DNA of 64,000 nucleotides from an uncultured Dorea sp. (GCA_910584575.1 CAJUBG010000007.1:1-64000), one strand, 5' to 3'; positions 16,772 to 25,576 are shown, counted from the stretch's first letter. The notes: generated by a model not told the origin, from the sequence alone. Translations and numbers: made by a program.

Positions 16772-16907
16772 CCGTCCTGTTCTCGTCAAAGTTTAGGGAC
16801 GGCTAATCTTAATAACAACTATTTAACTTCGCCGGAACAGGTGACTCGCACTCACCTTCCGACTATCCTGTTAAGTATATTATAGTCAATCACTATTCAC
16901 ATGTCAA
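16750..16907 (-). ncRNA. Antisense RNA antitoxin of the holin-like toxin (RatA-like), with promoter
   Basis: The minus strand has a perfect promoter: TTGACA (16907-16902), 17 bases, TATAAT (16884-16879), giving a start near 16872. The RNA contains a hairpin AGGTGA/TCACCT and ends at an 8-bp terminator stem (16797-16804 with 16770-16777) followed by a T-rich run that lies inside the last codons of the toxin gene. The RNA thus overlaps the toxin mRNA tail, as RatA does with txpA. The RNA ends near 16755. Confidence 0.72.
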
Positions 16908-16925
16908 TCATTTTAGGAGGAGAAC

Positions 16926-19900
16926 ATGTCAAAAAGAACAGACATTCACAAGATACTTATTATTGGCTCAGGCCCCATCATCATCGGCCAGGCATGCGAG
17001 TTCGACTATTCCGGAACACAAGCCTGCAAGGCACTTCGCAGCCTCGGCTATGAGATTGTGCTGGTGAATTCCAACCCTGCCACCATCATGACCGACCCTG
17101 AGATGGCGGACGTCACTTACATCGAGCCGTTGAATACAGACCGTTTAGAGCAGATTATCGCAAAGGAACGCCCCGACGCACTCCTTCCAAACCTGGGCGG
17201 ACAGTCCGGACTGAACCTGTGCGCCGAGCTTGCCAAGGAGGGAATCCTTGACAAATACCAGGTCAAGGTAATCGGCGTACAGGTTGACGCCATTGAACGG
17301 GGCGAGGACCGAATTGAATTTAAGAAGTCCATGGATGCCCTTGGAATCCAGATGGCAAGAAGCGAAGTCGCCTACACCGTGGAAGAAGCCCTCAAAATCG
17401 CAGACACTTTAGGATACCCTGTGGTTCTTCGCCCTGCCTATACCATGGGCGGCGCCGGCGGCGGACTTGTATATAATAAAGAAGAACTTAAAACCGTATG
17501 CGCCCGCGGCTTACAGGCAAGCCTGGTAGGACAGGTCTTGGTGGAGGAATCCATCCTTGGATGGGAAGAACTGGAATTGGAGGTTGTCCGCGACGCCGAC
17601 AACAACATGATTACCGTATGCTTTATTGAAAATATTGACCCTCTTGGGGTACATACCGGCGACTCCTTCTGCTGCGCCCCAATGCTTACCATATCTGAGG
17701 AATGTCAGAAGGAATTACAGCGGCAGGCATACAAGATTGTGGAGTCTGTCGAGGTAATCGGCGGAACCAACGTGCAGTTTGCCCACGATCCAGTGACTGA
17801 CCGTATCGTGGTTATCGAGATTAACCCCCGTACCTCCCGTTCCTCCGCGCTGGCCTCCAAGGCAACCGGCTTCCCCATTGCCCTGGTGTCCGCCATGCTT
17901 GCCTGCGGCCTGACCTTAAAGGACATTCCCTGCGGCAAATACGGCACATTAGATAAATATGTCCCAGACGGCGACTATGTAGTGATTAAATTTGCGCGCT
18001 GGGCATTCGAGAAATTTAAAGGCGTTGAGGATAAGCTTGGAACCCAGATGCGTGCAGTCGGAGAGGTCATGAGCATTGGAAAGACCTACAAGGAGGCGTT
18101 CCAGAAGGCAATCCGAAGCCTGGAAACCGGACGCTACGGACTGGGATATGCCAGGGATTACTATACAAAAACAAAAGAAGCCCTGCTTCAAATGCTGATT
18201 ACGCCATCCAGTGACCGTCATTTTATTATGTATGAAGCGCTGCGCAAAGGCGCAACCGTAGAAGAAATCTTTGACATCACAAAGGTAAAGACTTATTTTA
18301 TTCAGCAGATGAAGGAAATGGTAGAAGAAGAAACTGCCCTCGCCGCATTTAAGGGGAGCCTTCCCTCTGATGATATGTTGATTTCCGCAAAGAAAAATGG
18401 CTTCTCGGACAAATACTTAAGCCAGCTTCTTGATATTTCCGAGGATACCGTCCGCAGCCGCCGAATCGAACTGGGCGTAGAGGAAAACTGGGAGGGCGTC
18501 CACGTCAGCGGCACGCCGGACAGCGCCTACTACTATTCGACTTACAACGGCACAGACAGGAATCCAATCAATACTGAACGTCCGAAGGTTATGATTTTGG
18601 GCGGAGGACCGAACCGGATTGGACAGGGAATCGAATTTGACTATTGCTGTGTCCATGCATCACTGGCGCTGAAAAAACTGGGCTTCGAGACGATTATCGT
18701 AAACTGCAATCCGGAAACCGTTTCGACAGACTACGACACCTCCGACAAGCTGTATTTCGAGCCGCTGACACTGGAGGACGTGCTAAGCATTTACAAAAAA
18801 GAACAGCCTGTGGGCGTTATTGCACAGTTCGGCGGACAGACCCCCCTTAACCTGGCCTCCGAGCTTGAGAAGAACGGGGTTAAGATTCTTGGAACCTCTC
18901 CTTCTGTCATCGACCTGGCAGAGGACCGCGATCTGTTCCGTGCAATGATGGACAGGCTTGAGATTCCTATGCCTGAATCCGGCATGGCTACTACGGTAGA
19001 CGAGGCTCTTGCCATTGCAGGAAGGATCGGCTATCCCGTAATGGTGCGCCCCTCCTACGTCCTTGGCGGGCGCGGTATGGAGGTTGTCTATGATGATGAC
19101 AGCATGGAGGGCTACATGAAGGCCGCTGTGGGCGTAACTCCTGACCGTCCAATCCTGATTGACCGTTTCCTCAATCACGCTCTGGAATGTGAAGCCGACG
19201 CGATCAGCGACGGAAACCATGCATTTGTTCCGGCGGTGATGGAGCATATCGAGCTTGCCGGCGTACACTCCGGCGACTCTGCGTGCATCATCCCCTCCGT
19301 ACACATTTCCGAAGAAAATGTGCGGACAATCAAGGAGTATACTAAGAAGATTGCCGAGGAAATGCATGTCAAGGGTCTTATGAATATGCAGTACGCCATC
19401 GAGAACGGCAAGGTTTACGTGTTGGAGGCCAACCCGCGCGCTTCCCGTACCGTACCGCTGGTATCCAAGGTATGCAACATCCGCATGGTGCCCCTGGCAA
19501 CGGATATCATTACCTCCGAGCTGACGGGCCGTCCGTCTCCGGTAACTGAATTAAAAGAAAAAGACATTCCTTACTATGGCGTCAAGGAGGCTGTGTTCCC
19601 GTTCAACATGTTCCAGGAGGTTGACCCTGTACTTGGGCCGGAAATGCGTTCTACGGGAGAAGTTCTCGGACTTTCCTCCTCCTACGGCGAAGCCTTCTAC
19701 AAGGCGCAGGAGGCGACACAGTCCAAACTGCCCCTTAAGGGAACCGTATTGATTTCTGTTAATCGCAAGGACAAGGCCGAGGTAGCTGAGGTGGCTAAAA
19801 TGTTTGCTGAGGATGGCTTCAAGCTTCTTGCAACCGGAAACACCTATGAGCTGATCCGCGAAGCGGGAATTGAGGCCGAGAAGGTGAAGAAGCTGTATGA

Positions 19901-20156
19901 AGGGCGTCCGAATATCCTGGATATGATTACCAACGGAGTGATTGACCTGATTGTCAATTCACCGGTAGGAAAGGACAGCATCCATGACGACAGTTATCTT
20001 CGGAAAGCCGCTATAAAGGCTAAGATTCCTTATATCACGACCATTGCCGCCGCAAGGGTGACCGCAAAGGGAATCCGGTATATGAATGAGCATGGCAGAG
20101 GGGACGTGAAGTCTCTGCAGCAGCTTCATGGGGAGATTTCGGACAGATTAGGCTAA
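16926..20156 (+). CDS. carB: Carbamoyl-phosphate synthase large subunit
   Basis: This 1076-residue enzyme makes carbamoyl phosphate for arginine and pyrimidine synthesis from bicarbonate, ammonia and two ATP. It has the two homologous halves: the carboxyphosphate half (about residues 1-400, beginning ILIIGSGPIIIGQACEFDYS), the oligomerisation part, the carbamoyl-phosphate half (about 550-935, beginning MILGGGPNRIGQGIEFDYC) and a C-terminal MGS-like allosteric domain. AGGAGG precedes the ATG closely. The small glutaminase subunit gene carA is not adjacent on either side, which is unusual for clostridia; it must be elsewhere or this copy uses free ammonia. A strong terminator follows. Confidence 0.95.
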   Translation: MSKRTDIHKILIIGSGPIIIGQACEFDYSGTQACKALRSLGYEIVLVNSNPATIMTDPEMADVTYIEPLNTDRLEQIIAKERPDALLPNLGGQSGLNLCAELAKEGILDKYQVKVIGVQVDAIERGEDRIEFKKSMDALGIQMARSEVAYTVEEALKIADTLGYPVVLRPAYTMGGAGGGLVYNKEELKTVCARGLQASLVGQVLVEESILGWEELELEVVRDADNNMITVCFIENIDPLGVHTGDSFCCAPMLTISEECQKELQRQAYKIVESVEVIGGTNVQFAHDPVTDRIVVIEINPRTSRSSALASKATGFPIALVSAMLACGLTLKDIPCGKYGTLDKYVPDGDYVVIKFARWAFEKFKGVEDKLGTQMRAVGEVMSIGKTYKEAFQKAIRSLETGRYGLGYARDYYTKTKEALLQMLITPSSDRHFIMYEALRKGATVEEIFDITKVKTYFIQQMKEMVEEETALAAFKGSLPSDDMLISAKKNGFSDKYLSQLLDISEDTVRSRRIELGVEENWEGVHVSGTPDSAYYYSTYNGTDRNPINTERPKVMILGGGPNRIGQGIEFDYCCVHASLALKKLGFETIIVNCNPETVSTDYDTSDKLYFEPLTLEDVLSIYKKEQPVGVIAQFGGQTPLNLASELEKNGVKILGTSPSVIDLAEDRDLFRAMMDRLEIPMPESGMATTVDEALAIAGRIGYPVMVRPSYVLGGRGMEVVYDDDSMEGYMKAAVGVTPDRPILIDRFLNHALECEADAISDGNHAFVPAVMEHIELAGVHSGDSACIIPSVHISEENVRTIKEYTKKIAEEMHVKGLMNMQYAIENGKVYVLEANPRASRTVPLVSKVCNIRMVPLATDIITSELTGRPSPVTELKEKDIPYYGVKEAVFPFNMFQEVDPVLGPEMRSTGEVLGLSSSYGEAFYKAQEATQSKLPLKGTVLISVNRKDKAEVAEVAKMFAEDGFKLLATGNTYELIREAGIEAEKVKKLYEGRPNILDMITNGVIDLIVNSPVGKDSIHDDSYLRKAAIKAKIPYITTIAAARVTAKGIRYMNEHGRGDVKSLQQLHGEISDRLG

Positions 20157-20164
20157 CATATGAA

Positions 20165-20207
20165 CGGCTGTCGGATATAGTAACTTCTTATCCGACAGCC
20201 GCTTCTT
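20165..20207 (+). terminator. Terminator of carB
   Basis: A perfect 13-bp stem CGGCTGTCGGATA (20165-20177) pairs with 20189-20201 and is followed by CTTCTTTGC. It lies 9 bp after the carB stop, between two converging genes. Confidence 0.8.
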
Positions 20208-20217
20208 TGCAACATTT

Positions 20218-21105
20218 TTATTTCTGCCTGTTCAAAATCAATACAGCCATGCCGCAGAGCATACCGCCAATCGGATAAGCAATCCAGCAGATTTCCCACA
20301 GATGGAAAATTAGTCCTGCAACCATGAATACGATAGTAGCAAGAAGCATGATACATCCGCACCAGACTGCAACAAGTGTATTTTTCTCATTCATTTTCAA
20401 CTCATTTTCCCTGTTATACGCATTAATATCATATTCCTGCTTATTCATTCCTGTGTAGATAAGAATGGAAACGGCAGCGGTTACAAAAATCAGAAAGATT
20501 CCATAATAAAATTGTTCGTTCATGTTCTGGCGCAGAGGAAGGGATTCTGCGTTCATTCCTACAAGCATACCGACGAGTATCAGGCCGATTCCGGCTGCAA
20601 TCTTCGCCGGAAAGCGACTGTCAAACTCCTCTTTTTCTTCCGGTGTGTAGAAATCCTTAAGGCTCGGATGCTTCTTGCGGTAGTCAGCGTCCTTTAACCC
20701 CTGTACCACCAGAATCAGGATACCAACAATGGCAAGCATCATGAAAAAAGTATCCTGCACAGCTTCGTTGATTCTTCCAAAACCTGCAAGGATTTCATAA
20801 AAGGCAACGTCAAAAACCAACAAGGCCACCCCGCAGGTAATCCAGAGCCGGAATTCCTTCATATGTTTTCTGTGCTGCTGATTATCTTCAACCTCAGACT
20901 CACTGGCATCTTTCCGAAGCAGCGCATCGAGAGTACACGAAAATAAATCACATAACTGCAACAGTTTTTCCATCTCTGCGTAGGATGCACCCGCCTCCCA
21001 TTTGGAAACCGTCTGGCGGGATACATCTAAATGCTCGGCAAGCTGCTCCTGTGTCATATCATTGCGCTTCCTGTAATATTGAAGGTTCTCTCCAAATAAA
21101 CTCAT
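20218..21105 (-). CDS. XRE-type regulator with membrane domain
   Basis: The 295-residue protein joins an N-terminal Cro/CI helix-turn-helix (residues 6-62; MTQEQLAEHLDVSRQTVSKWEAG) to a C-terminal part with about six hydrophobic segments from residue 87 on. Such membrane-tethered regulators are common in clostridia and often respond to envelope stress, but the signal here is unknown. The gene is convergent with carB. Three CATGT repeats at 20-21 bp spacing upstream may be its operator. Confidence 0.82.
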   Translation of the reverse strand: MSLFGENLQYYRKRNDMTQEQLAEHLDVSRQTVSKWEAGASYAEMEKLLQLCDLFSCTLDALLRKDASESEVEDNQQHRKHMKEFRLWITCGVALLVFDVAFYEILAGFGRINEAVQDTFFMMLAIVGILILVVQGLKDADYRKKHPSLKDFYTPEEKEEFDSRFPAKIAAGIGLILVGMLVGMNAESLPLRQNMNEQFYYGIFLIFVTAAVSILIYTGMNKQEYDINAYNRENELKMNEKNTLVAVWCGCIMLLATIVFMVAGLIFHLWEICWIAYPIGGMLCGMAVLILNRQK

Positions 21106-21173
21106 AAATTTCTCACCTTTTCTTTCTCTGAATTTCCTTTACGCGCTTCAGGTTGGGTCTATCTTATAATATT

Positions 21174-21222
21174 TCCCATGTAAAATCTATAAATTTCATG
21201 TTGCTTTTAAGGAAATTCATGT
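21174..21222 (-). promoter_or_regulatory. Triple CATGT repeat upstream of the membrane XRE gene
   Basis: Three copies of a TTCATGT-like motif start at about 21175, 21195 and 21216, with the CATGT cores 20 and 21 bp apart, that is, on one face of the helix. They lie 70-120 bp upstream of the start codon, near a TATTAT -10 candidate at about 21168. Operator function is inference. Confidence 0.4.
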
Positions 21223-21256
21223 AAACTTTGGGTTGCGCGCCTTCTTTTTCCTTCCA

Positions 21257-21290
21257 TAAAAAGAAATTGCCTGAGTGGTTAGACTCAGGC
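21257..21290 (-). terminator. Terminator of the acetyltransferase pair
   Basis: An 8-bp stem GCCTGAGT/ACTCAGGC (21283-21290 and 21269-21276) with a 6-base loop is followed on the minus strand by AATTTCTTTTT. It lies about 97 bp after the stop of the acetyltransferase gene at 21387. Confidence 0.8.
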
Positions 21291-21311
21291 GTGTCGGGAC
21301 GGGCATGAAGC

Positions 21312-21358
21312 AGATTTGTATCCCCAAGGGCACACCTTAATACATGCCCTTCGGGCGG
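21312..21358 (-). repeat. Dispersed repeat, copy B
   Basis: Read on the minus strand this holds AGGGCATGTATTAAGG, TGTGCCCTTGGGGATAC, matching copy A at 2336-2376 with a few substitutions, preceded by the same CCCG. It sits between a gene end and its terminator. Confidence 0.7.
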
Positions 21359-21386
21359 GTAGACTTCGCTCATTAAAGTATAGAAA

Positions 21387-21854
21387 TTACAATTTTATAC
21401 GGACTCTGGTAAACTCGCCGTTTTGCAATATGATTTCAAATCCTGCCCTTTGAAATAATGAGATAGACGGATTATCCATGGCGATATCGTCGTACAGGTA
21501 CTCCACTCCATTATTTTTTGCGGCGGCGCAAAGAGCCGTTAATGCTTTGCGGCCATGTCCCTTATTTCGGTATCGCGCCATAATAATGATATTGCAGACA
21601 TATTGGCCGCTTTTTTCTTCCTTGTGGTATGCAGCCTCACCTACGTACTCATTTGTATCCTCGTCAACGATATATCTGTAAAAATAGTAAGGCGATTGGC
21701 CGGCAATCCAGCGTTGATACCAGTCTTTCCATTTTTCACGGGGAAATGGGATTGTGCCGCCGTATGCATGGTTGTATTGCATGGTCGTTTCGTCGGATAA
21801 CAATTTCTGACGGAAGCATAGTTCTTCAAAATCCGGTTTTTTTAGTATGCTCAT
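21387..21854 (-). CDS. GNAT-family N-acetyltransferase
   Basis: This 155-residue protein has the GNAT fold with the acetyl-CoA loop ARYRNKGHGRKALTAL and a later helix NPSISLFQRAGFE, the usual C-terminal GNAT signature. It is a RimJ/RimL-like or small-molecule acetyltransferase; the acceptor cannot be predicted. The start ATG at 21854 (MSILKKPDF) was chosen for GGAGGAATCC immediately upstream. It follows another GNAT gene by 23 bp and the pair shares a terminator. Confidence 0.82.
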   Translation of the reverse strand: MSILKKPDFEELCFRQKLLSDETTMQYNHAYGGTIPFPREKWKDWYQRWIAGQSPYYFYRYIVDEDTNEYVGEAAYHKEEKSGQYVCNIIIMARYRNKGHGRKALTALCAAAKNNGVEYLYDDIAMDNPSISLFQRAGFEIILQNGEFTRVRIKL

Positions 21855-21877
21855 GGATTCCTCCGGTATTTTTAAGC

Positions 21878-22426
21878 CTATAACTGACATTCTAGCTGGC
21901 AGTCATAAGGCTCTGCTTCTACATGCTGTTGGTTATACTCCTTTGCCTCCACGCACCCCATTGCCTTGTAGAAGGCTTGCGTCTCCACAGCCGAGTGGGC
22001 AGAGATGTACAATTTCTCGGCGCCGTGGTTCTTCGCCCACCTGCCCGCCTCATGAAAAAGTATCTTCCCAATGCCCTTGCCCCGCATATCCTGGGATACA
22101 TGGAGGCTTGTGAGGTCAAGGTACTTTTCGACGGTTCCAAACAAGGCAGACTCTACGGAGATAAATCCTTTCAGAATACCGTCGCAGAAAAATCCATAGA
22201 CGAAGCCGCCTGTGGCAATGGTATTTTTGAGACAGACAACCAGAAACTCGTAATCCGATTCTGACCAGTCGTCAATAAATGGGTCGTCCCGTATTACCCA
22301 ATTTCCGTTTTCTCTCCGCCAACATTCTACAACAATCTGGCGGCGGATGAATTGCCGGAATAAATCGCGGCATATCTCTTTTTCGGTTAATTCTCTGTAA
22401 TGTGTCTCCATTGTTTTTCCATCCAT
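21878..22426 (-). CDS. GNAT-family N-acetyltransferase
   Basis: The product has 182 residues with the acetyl-CoA motif SQDMRGKGIGKILF and the C-terminal VETQAFYKAMGC helix. Its first half (ECWRRENGNWVIRDDPF) looks like a substrate-specific region of GNATs with broad or unknown acceptors. A start five codons later (METHYREL) is also possible. It forms an operon with the next GNAT gene. Substrate unknown. Confidence 0.8.
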   Translation of the reverse strand: MDGKTMETHYRELTEKEICRDLFRQFIRRQIVVECWRRENGNWVIRDDPFIDDWSESDYEFLVVCLKNTIATGGFVYGFFCDGILKGFISVESALFGTVEKYLDLTSLHVSQDMRGKGIGKILFHEAGRWAKNHGAEKLYISAHSAVETQAFYKAMGCVEAKEYNQQHVEAEPYDCQLECQL

Positions 22427-22452
22427 TATATGAGCCTGCTTCTTATATTATT

Positions 22453-23319
22453 TTATTCTTCAAACGCAATTACAGCCCCGTCATACTCTCCGTCAATGAA
22501 TTTCTTGATATCGTCAGACTTCAACACCTTCACCAATGCCTGAACTGCCTCATTTTCCTCATTGCCCTCTTTTACTGCAATGACATTTACATAGGTCTTA
22601 GCAGCCTCAGAATCAGACGTCTCGTAAGCAATGGCGTCAGACTTCACAGAATATCCCGCCTCAAGCGCATAGTTCCCGTTCAACACCACAAAAGCAACTT
22701 CTTCTACAACTCTGGACACCTGCGCTGCCTCAAGCTCTTGAATCTTAATATTCTTCGTATTCTCCGCGATATCATTTACCGTGGCATTCAGGCCCGCGCC
22801 GTCTTTGAGCTTAATTACACCGTTAGCCTCAAGAAGAAGAAGCGCTCTTGCCTCATTGGTCGTGTCGTTGGGAACGGCAATCGTATCTCCCTCCTCCAGC
22901 TCGTCCAGGCTTTTTTTAGTTCCCGGATAGATTCCAAAAGGCTCATAGTGAATTCCGCCGGCATTTACCAGATGAGTCCCCTTCTCCTCATTAAAGCTCT
23001 CAAGATAAGGGATATGCTGGAAATAATTTGCGTCAAAATCACCGCTTTCCACCACTTCATTGGGCTGAACATAATCGTTAAAGACCGTCACATCTAATTG
23101 ATATCCTTCCTTCTCCAGAAGACCTTTGGCCTCCTCCAGAATCTCGGCATGGGGTGTTGCAGACGCCGCCACCTTAATCACCTTACCGTCCGAGGATGAA
23201 CCGGAATCAGAACCAGAAGAACCGGAATCCCCTCCCTTATCAGAACCGCCACAGCCCGTCAATGCTGCCGCTGCCAATACTCCTGCCAACAATACTGTCA
23301 ATACTTTCTTTTTCATCAT
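22453..23319 (-). CDS. metQ: Methionine-binding lipoprotein of the MetNIQ importer
   Basis: This 288-residue NlpA/MetQ-family receptor binds D- or L-methionine outside the membrane. The signal peptide ends in the lipobox LTGC near residue 22, followed by a Gly/Ser-rich linker. The mature part begins IKVAASATPHAEILEEAK and has FNDYVQPNEVVESGDFDANYFQH, both typical of MetQ. It is the last gene of metNIQ, 25 bp after metI. Confidence 0.93.
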   Translation of the reverse strand: MMKKKVLTVLLAGVLAAAALTGCGGSDKGGDSGSSGSDSGSSSDGKVIKVAASATPHAEILEEAKGLLEKEGYQLDVTVFNDYVQPNEVVESGDFDANYFQHIPYLESFNEEKGTHLVNAGGIHYEPFGIYPGTKKSLDELEEGDTIAVPNDTTNEARALLLLEANGVIKLKDGAGLNATVNDIAENTKNIKIQELEAAQVSRVVEEVAFVVLNGNYALEAGYSVKSDAIAYETSDSEAAKTYVNVIAVKEGNEENEAVQALVKVLKSDDIKKFIDGEYDGAVIAFEE

Positions 23320-23344
23320 ACATCTCCTCCATTTTGTTTGATTG

Positions 23345-24004
23345 TTACTTTCTTTTATCTAAATGAACAGACAGCTTCATACCAACCGTCTGGAATATTT
23401 GCACTAGCAAAATTAATAAAATAACCGTGACCGCCATAATTCCGGCCTCATACCGATAATATCCATAGCGGATTGCAATATCGCCAAGTCCGCCTCCGCC
23501 TAAGGTTCCCGCCATTGCGGAATATCCCAGTATGGTTCCCAGGGAAATCGTAACGCCCACAATCAGGGAGGTCCTGGCCTCTACAAGCATAACCTTTGTC
23601 ACGATGGTAAATGTTGACGCCCCCATGGAACGCGCCGCCTCAATCACTCCCGCGTCCACCTCCCGAAGGGACGACTCTACCATACGCGCTATGTAAGGAA
23701 TTGCCGCAGCCGCCAGGGATACAATCGTGGCTGACGAACCGTAGCTCTTTCCCACAATGAAACGCGCTAACGGAATCAGCACAATCAGCAGAATCAGAAA
23801 CGGAACGCTTCTTACAATATTTGCAAATATATCCAGTATCTTATAGAGAATTACATTCGGCTTAATTCCTTCTCTGTCGGATATGGTCAGAAGAATTCCC
23901 ATAGGAAGCCCGAACAAATACCCGAATAACGTGGATACCAGCGTCATGTACAGCGTCTCTCCGATTCCTTTTATCAACATCTGAATCACTTCCGCACTAA
24001 ACAT
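23345..24004 (-). CDS. metI: Methionine ABC transporter permease
   Basis: This 219-residue inner-membrane protein has five hydrophobic segments and the EAA-type coupling motif EAARSMGASTFTIVTKVML in the cytoplasmic loop. It forms a dimeric channel with MetN. The ATG overlaps the metN 3' end by 8 bp, so the two are translationally coupled. Confidence 0.93.
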   Translation of the reverse strand: MFSAEVIQMLIKGIGETLYMTLVSTLFGYLFGLPMGILLTISDREGIKPNVILYKILDIFANIVRSVPFLILLIVLIPLARFIVGKSYGSSATIVSLAAAAIPYIARMVESSLREVDAGVIEAARSMGASTFTIVTKVMLVEARTSLIVGVTISLGTILGYSAMAGTLGGGGLGDIAIRYGYYRYEAGIMAVTVILLILLVQIFQTVGMKLSVHLDKRK

Positions 24005-25028
24005 CCCCTGTCACCTCCTCAATCTCCAATCCTCTCTCTCTGATATAATCCTCAATCTCCTGCTGCAGGTTCTTGTCGTCCGGAAGCCCCAAAATCATCT
24101 CTCCCTTGGCGATTCCTCCCACATTCTTGGTATCCGCACGAAGGATATTCACAGGTCTGCCAGTCTTTAAGACCATATTGGCAATCACCGGCTCGAAGGA
24201 GGAGTTCTCCGAAAATACAATCCGGATCTTCTTTGCCTCCATCAGCCGTTCCTGCGGCTTCGCAAGGTTCACCGGTCCCTCGCCCTCTGTATCCTTCAGA
24301 ATCAACTCCCTTGCCTCTTTGGTCTTTGGATGGCTGAAAATCTCGTCCACCCGTCCGCGCTCTTTGATTTCCCCCAGTGACATTATCGCCACATGGCTGC
24401 AAATCTTACGAATCACTGACATCTGATGGGTGATAATTACGATGGTAATTCCAAAGCGATTGTTGATATCCTTCAAAAGCTCAAGGATGGATGCCGTTGT
24501 CTGCGGGTCGAGAGCGCTGGTGGCCTCGTCGCACAAAAGAATCCGCGGATCTGACGCCAATGCTCTTGCAATGGCAACCCTCTGCTTCTGTCCGCCGGAA
24601 AGCTGCGCAGGATACGCCAGAGCCTTCTCCTCAAGCCCTACGATTCCCAATAATTCCTTCGCCCGCTTCCTAGCCTCCTTCTTCTTGACACCCTGAATCA
24701 ACAGGGGGAAGCTTACGTTATCCACCACATTCTTCTGCATCAGCAGGTTAAAATGCTGAAAAATCATCGCAATATCCTTCCTCTGTTTCAGAAGCTCTTT
24801 CTCCAACATTCCTCCAAGCTCTTTTCCCTCTACCCAAACCTCTCCCACGGTGGGTTTTTCCAGATAATTCAAACACCGTACCAGCGTACTCTTTCCCGCA
24901 CCGGACATGCCTATAATTCCATAGATATCTCCCTGCTCAATCTCAAGGTTAATGTCCTTCAATGCATTGACCTTCACATCTTTTGAAGTAAATGTCTTCG
25001 ACAGATGCCTTACTTCAATCTGTGCCAT
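23997..25028 (-). CDS. metN: Methionine ABC transporter ATP-binding protein
   Basis: This 343-residue ATPase drives methionine import. It has Walker A GMSGAGKST (residues 40-48), the signature LSGGQKQRV, and Walker B ILLCDEATSALD. The C-terminal 80 residues match the NIL/ACT-like domain that binds methionine and inhibits transport in this family. The start at 25028 (MAQIEVRHL) has GGAGGAG just upstream; the longer open frame to 25094 is not needed. Upstream lie a terminator-like hairpin and a methionine-rich mini-gene instead of an S-box. Confidence 0.95.
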   Translation of the reverse strand: MAQIEVRHLSKTFTSKDVKVNALKDINLEIEQGDIYGIIGMSGAGKSTLVRCLNYLEKPTVGEVWVEGKELGGMLEKELLKQRKDIAMIFQHFNLLMQKNVVDNVSFPLLIQGVKKKEARKRAKELLGIVGLEEKALAYPAQLSGGQKQRVAIARALASDPRILLCDEATSALDPQTTASILELLKDINNRFGITIVIITHQMSVIRKICSHVAIMSLGEIKERGRVDEIFSHPKTKEARELILKDTEGEGPVNLAKPQERLMEAKKIRIVFSENSSFEPVIANMVLKTGRPVNILRADTKNVGGIAKGEMILGLPDDKNLQQEIEDYIRERGLEIEEVTGDV

Positions 25029-25076
25029 GTGCTTTTCTCCTCCTTCTTTTTCCTCAGCTATTAGCAGATTAAATAC

Positions 25077-25110
25077 AAAAAGGAACAAGTACACGCCGTA
25101 CCTGCTCCTT
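25077..25110 (-). terminator. Terminator-like hairpin in the metN leader
   Basis: On the minus strand a 12-13 bp stem (AGGAGCAGGTAC with GTACTTGTTCCT, including two G-U pairs) with a 5-base loop is followed by TTTTTG. It lies between the methionine-rich mini-gene and metN, as an attenuator would. Confidence 0.7.
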
Positions 25111-25164
25111 ACACTCTACCCAATAACAATAGTATGTCAAAAATCAGATAATCAGACGCATACA

Positions 25165-25260
25165 CTAATAAGCCATGTTCATCATGCACATCATGCACAT
25201 ATCAACACAGCCTGTCATCATCATATTCTGATTCATATTCTGATGAAACGTCGTCTTCAT
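25165..25260 (-). CDS. Methionine-rich leader peptide (31 aa) upstream of metNIQ
   Basis: The 31-residue peptide contains 11 methionines and 3 cysteines, most of them in MNQNMMMTGCVDMCMMCMMN. The ATG at 25260 has an excellent AAAGGAG site 8 bases upstream, and a promoter TTGACA-17-TACTAT stands before it. The next genes are metNIQ, with a T-tailed hairpin in between. By analogy to amino-acid leader peptides, ribosomes would stall on this Met run when Met-tRNA is scarce and change the hairpin choice. A copper- or iron-binding peptide (MxxM/CxxC-like) is an alternative. I know of no described example of a methionine leader peptide for metNIQ. Confidence 0.65.
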   Translation of the reverse strand: MKTTFHQNMNQNMMMTGCVDMCMMCMMNMAY

Positions 25261-25289
25261 ATCCGGTTCTCCTTTCCTGTTCTTATAAC

Positions 25290-25364
25290 AACTGTAAAGC
25301 CAAACTGTCGCTTTATTTCTTTACAGTTTTATAGTATAGTAGTACAATTTGAAAGAATTGTCAA
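25290..25364 (-). promoter_or_regulatory. Promoter and leader hairpin of the Met-rich peptide/metNIQ transcript
   Basis: -35 TTGACA (25364-25359), 17 bases, -10 TACTAT (25341-25336). The start of the RNA holds a 10-bp inverted repeat, AACTGTAAAG at 25290-25299 and its complement at 25319-25328. A second, weaker promoter (TTGACA 25140-25135, 16 bases, TAGAGT 25118-25113) lies after the mini-gene. Confidence 0.6.
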
Positions 25365-25375
25365 GTATTAATAAA

Positions 25376-25576
25376 CTATTTAAAGATAAAAATTTCTTCA
25401 ATCGGCACGTCAACCACCCTGGAAATGTCCACAGCAAGCTTAAGAGACGGGTTATACTGGGCCTTTTCCAGACGCATAATCGTCTCTCTGCGCACCCCTA
25501 CCCTCTGCGCAAGCTCCTCCTGGGTCATCTCCAACAACTGTCTGTATTTCCTCAACCGACATTCAAAATCCGACAT
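25376..25576 (-). CDS. Small XRE-type regulator
   Basis: This 66-residue protein is essentially one Cro/CI helix-turn-helix (MTQEELAQRVGVRRETIMRLEKAQYNPS) with a short DVPIEEIFIF tail, the minimal type of regulator that accompanies a membrane protein gene in many clostridia. It follows the membrane protein gene by 3 bp and shares its promoter. The paired 16-bp operators at 26267-26282 and 26328-26343 are its probable targets. Confidence 0.87.
   Translation of the reverse strand: MSDFECRLRKYRQLLEMTQEELAQRVGVRRETIMRLEKAQYNPSLKLAVDISRVVDVPIEEIFIFK

Noticed and set aside
18783..19367. A 194-codon minus-strand frame inside carB
   Set aside because: It is antisense to a strongly conserved part of carB; the composition is that of a reverse-complement shadow.
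25029..25160. SAM (S-box) riboswitch before metNIQ
   Set aside because: The conserved S-box core helices and GA-rich motifs are absent; only a simple terminator-like hairpin is present.
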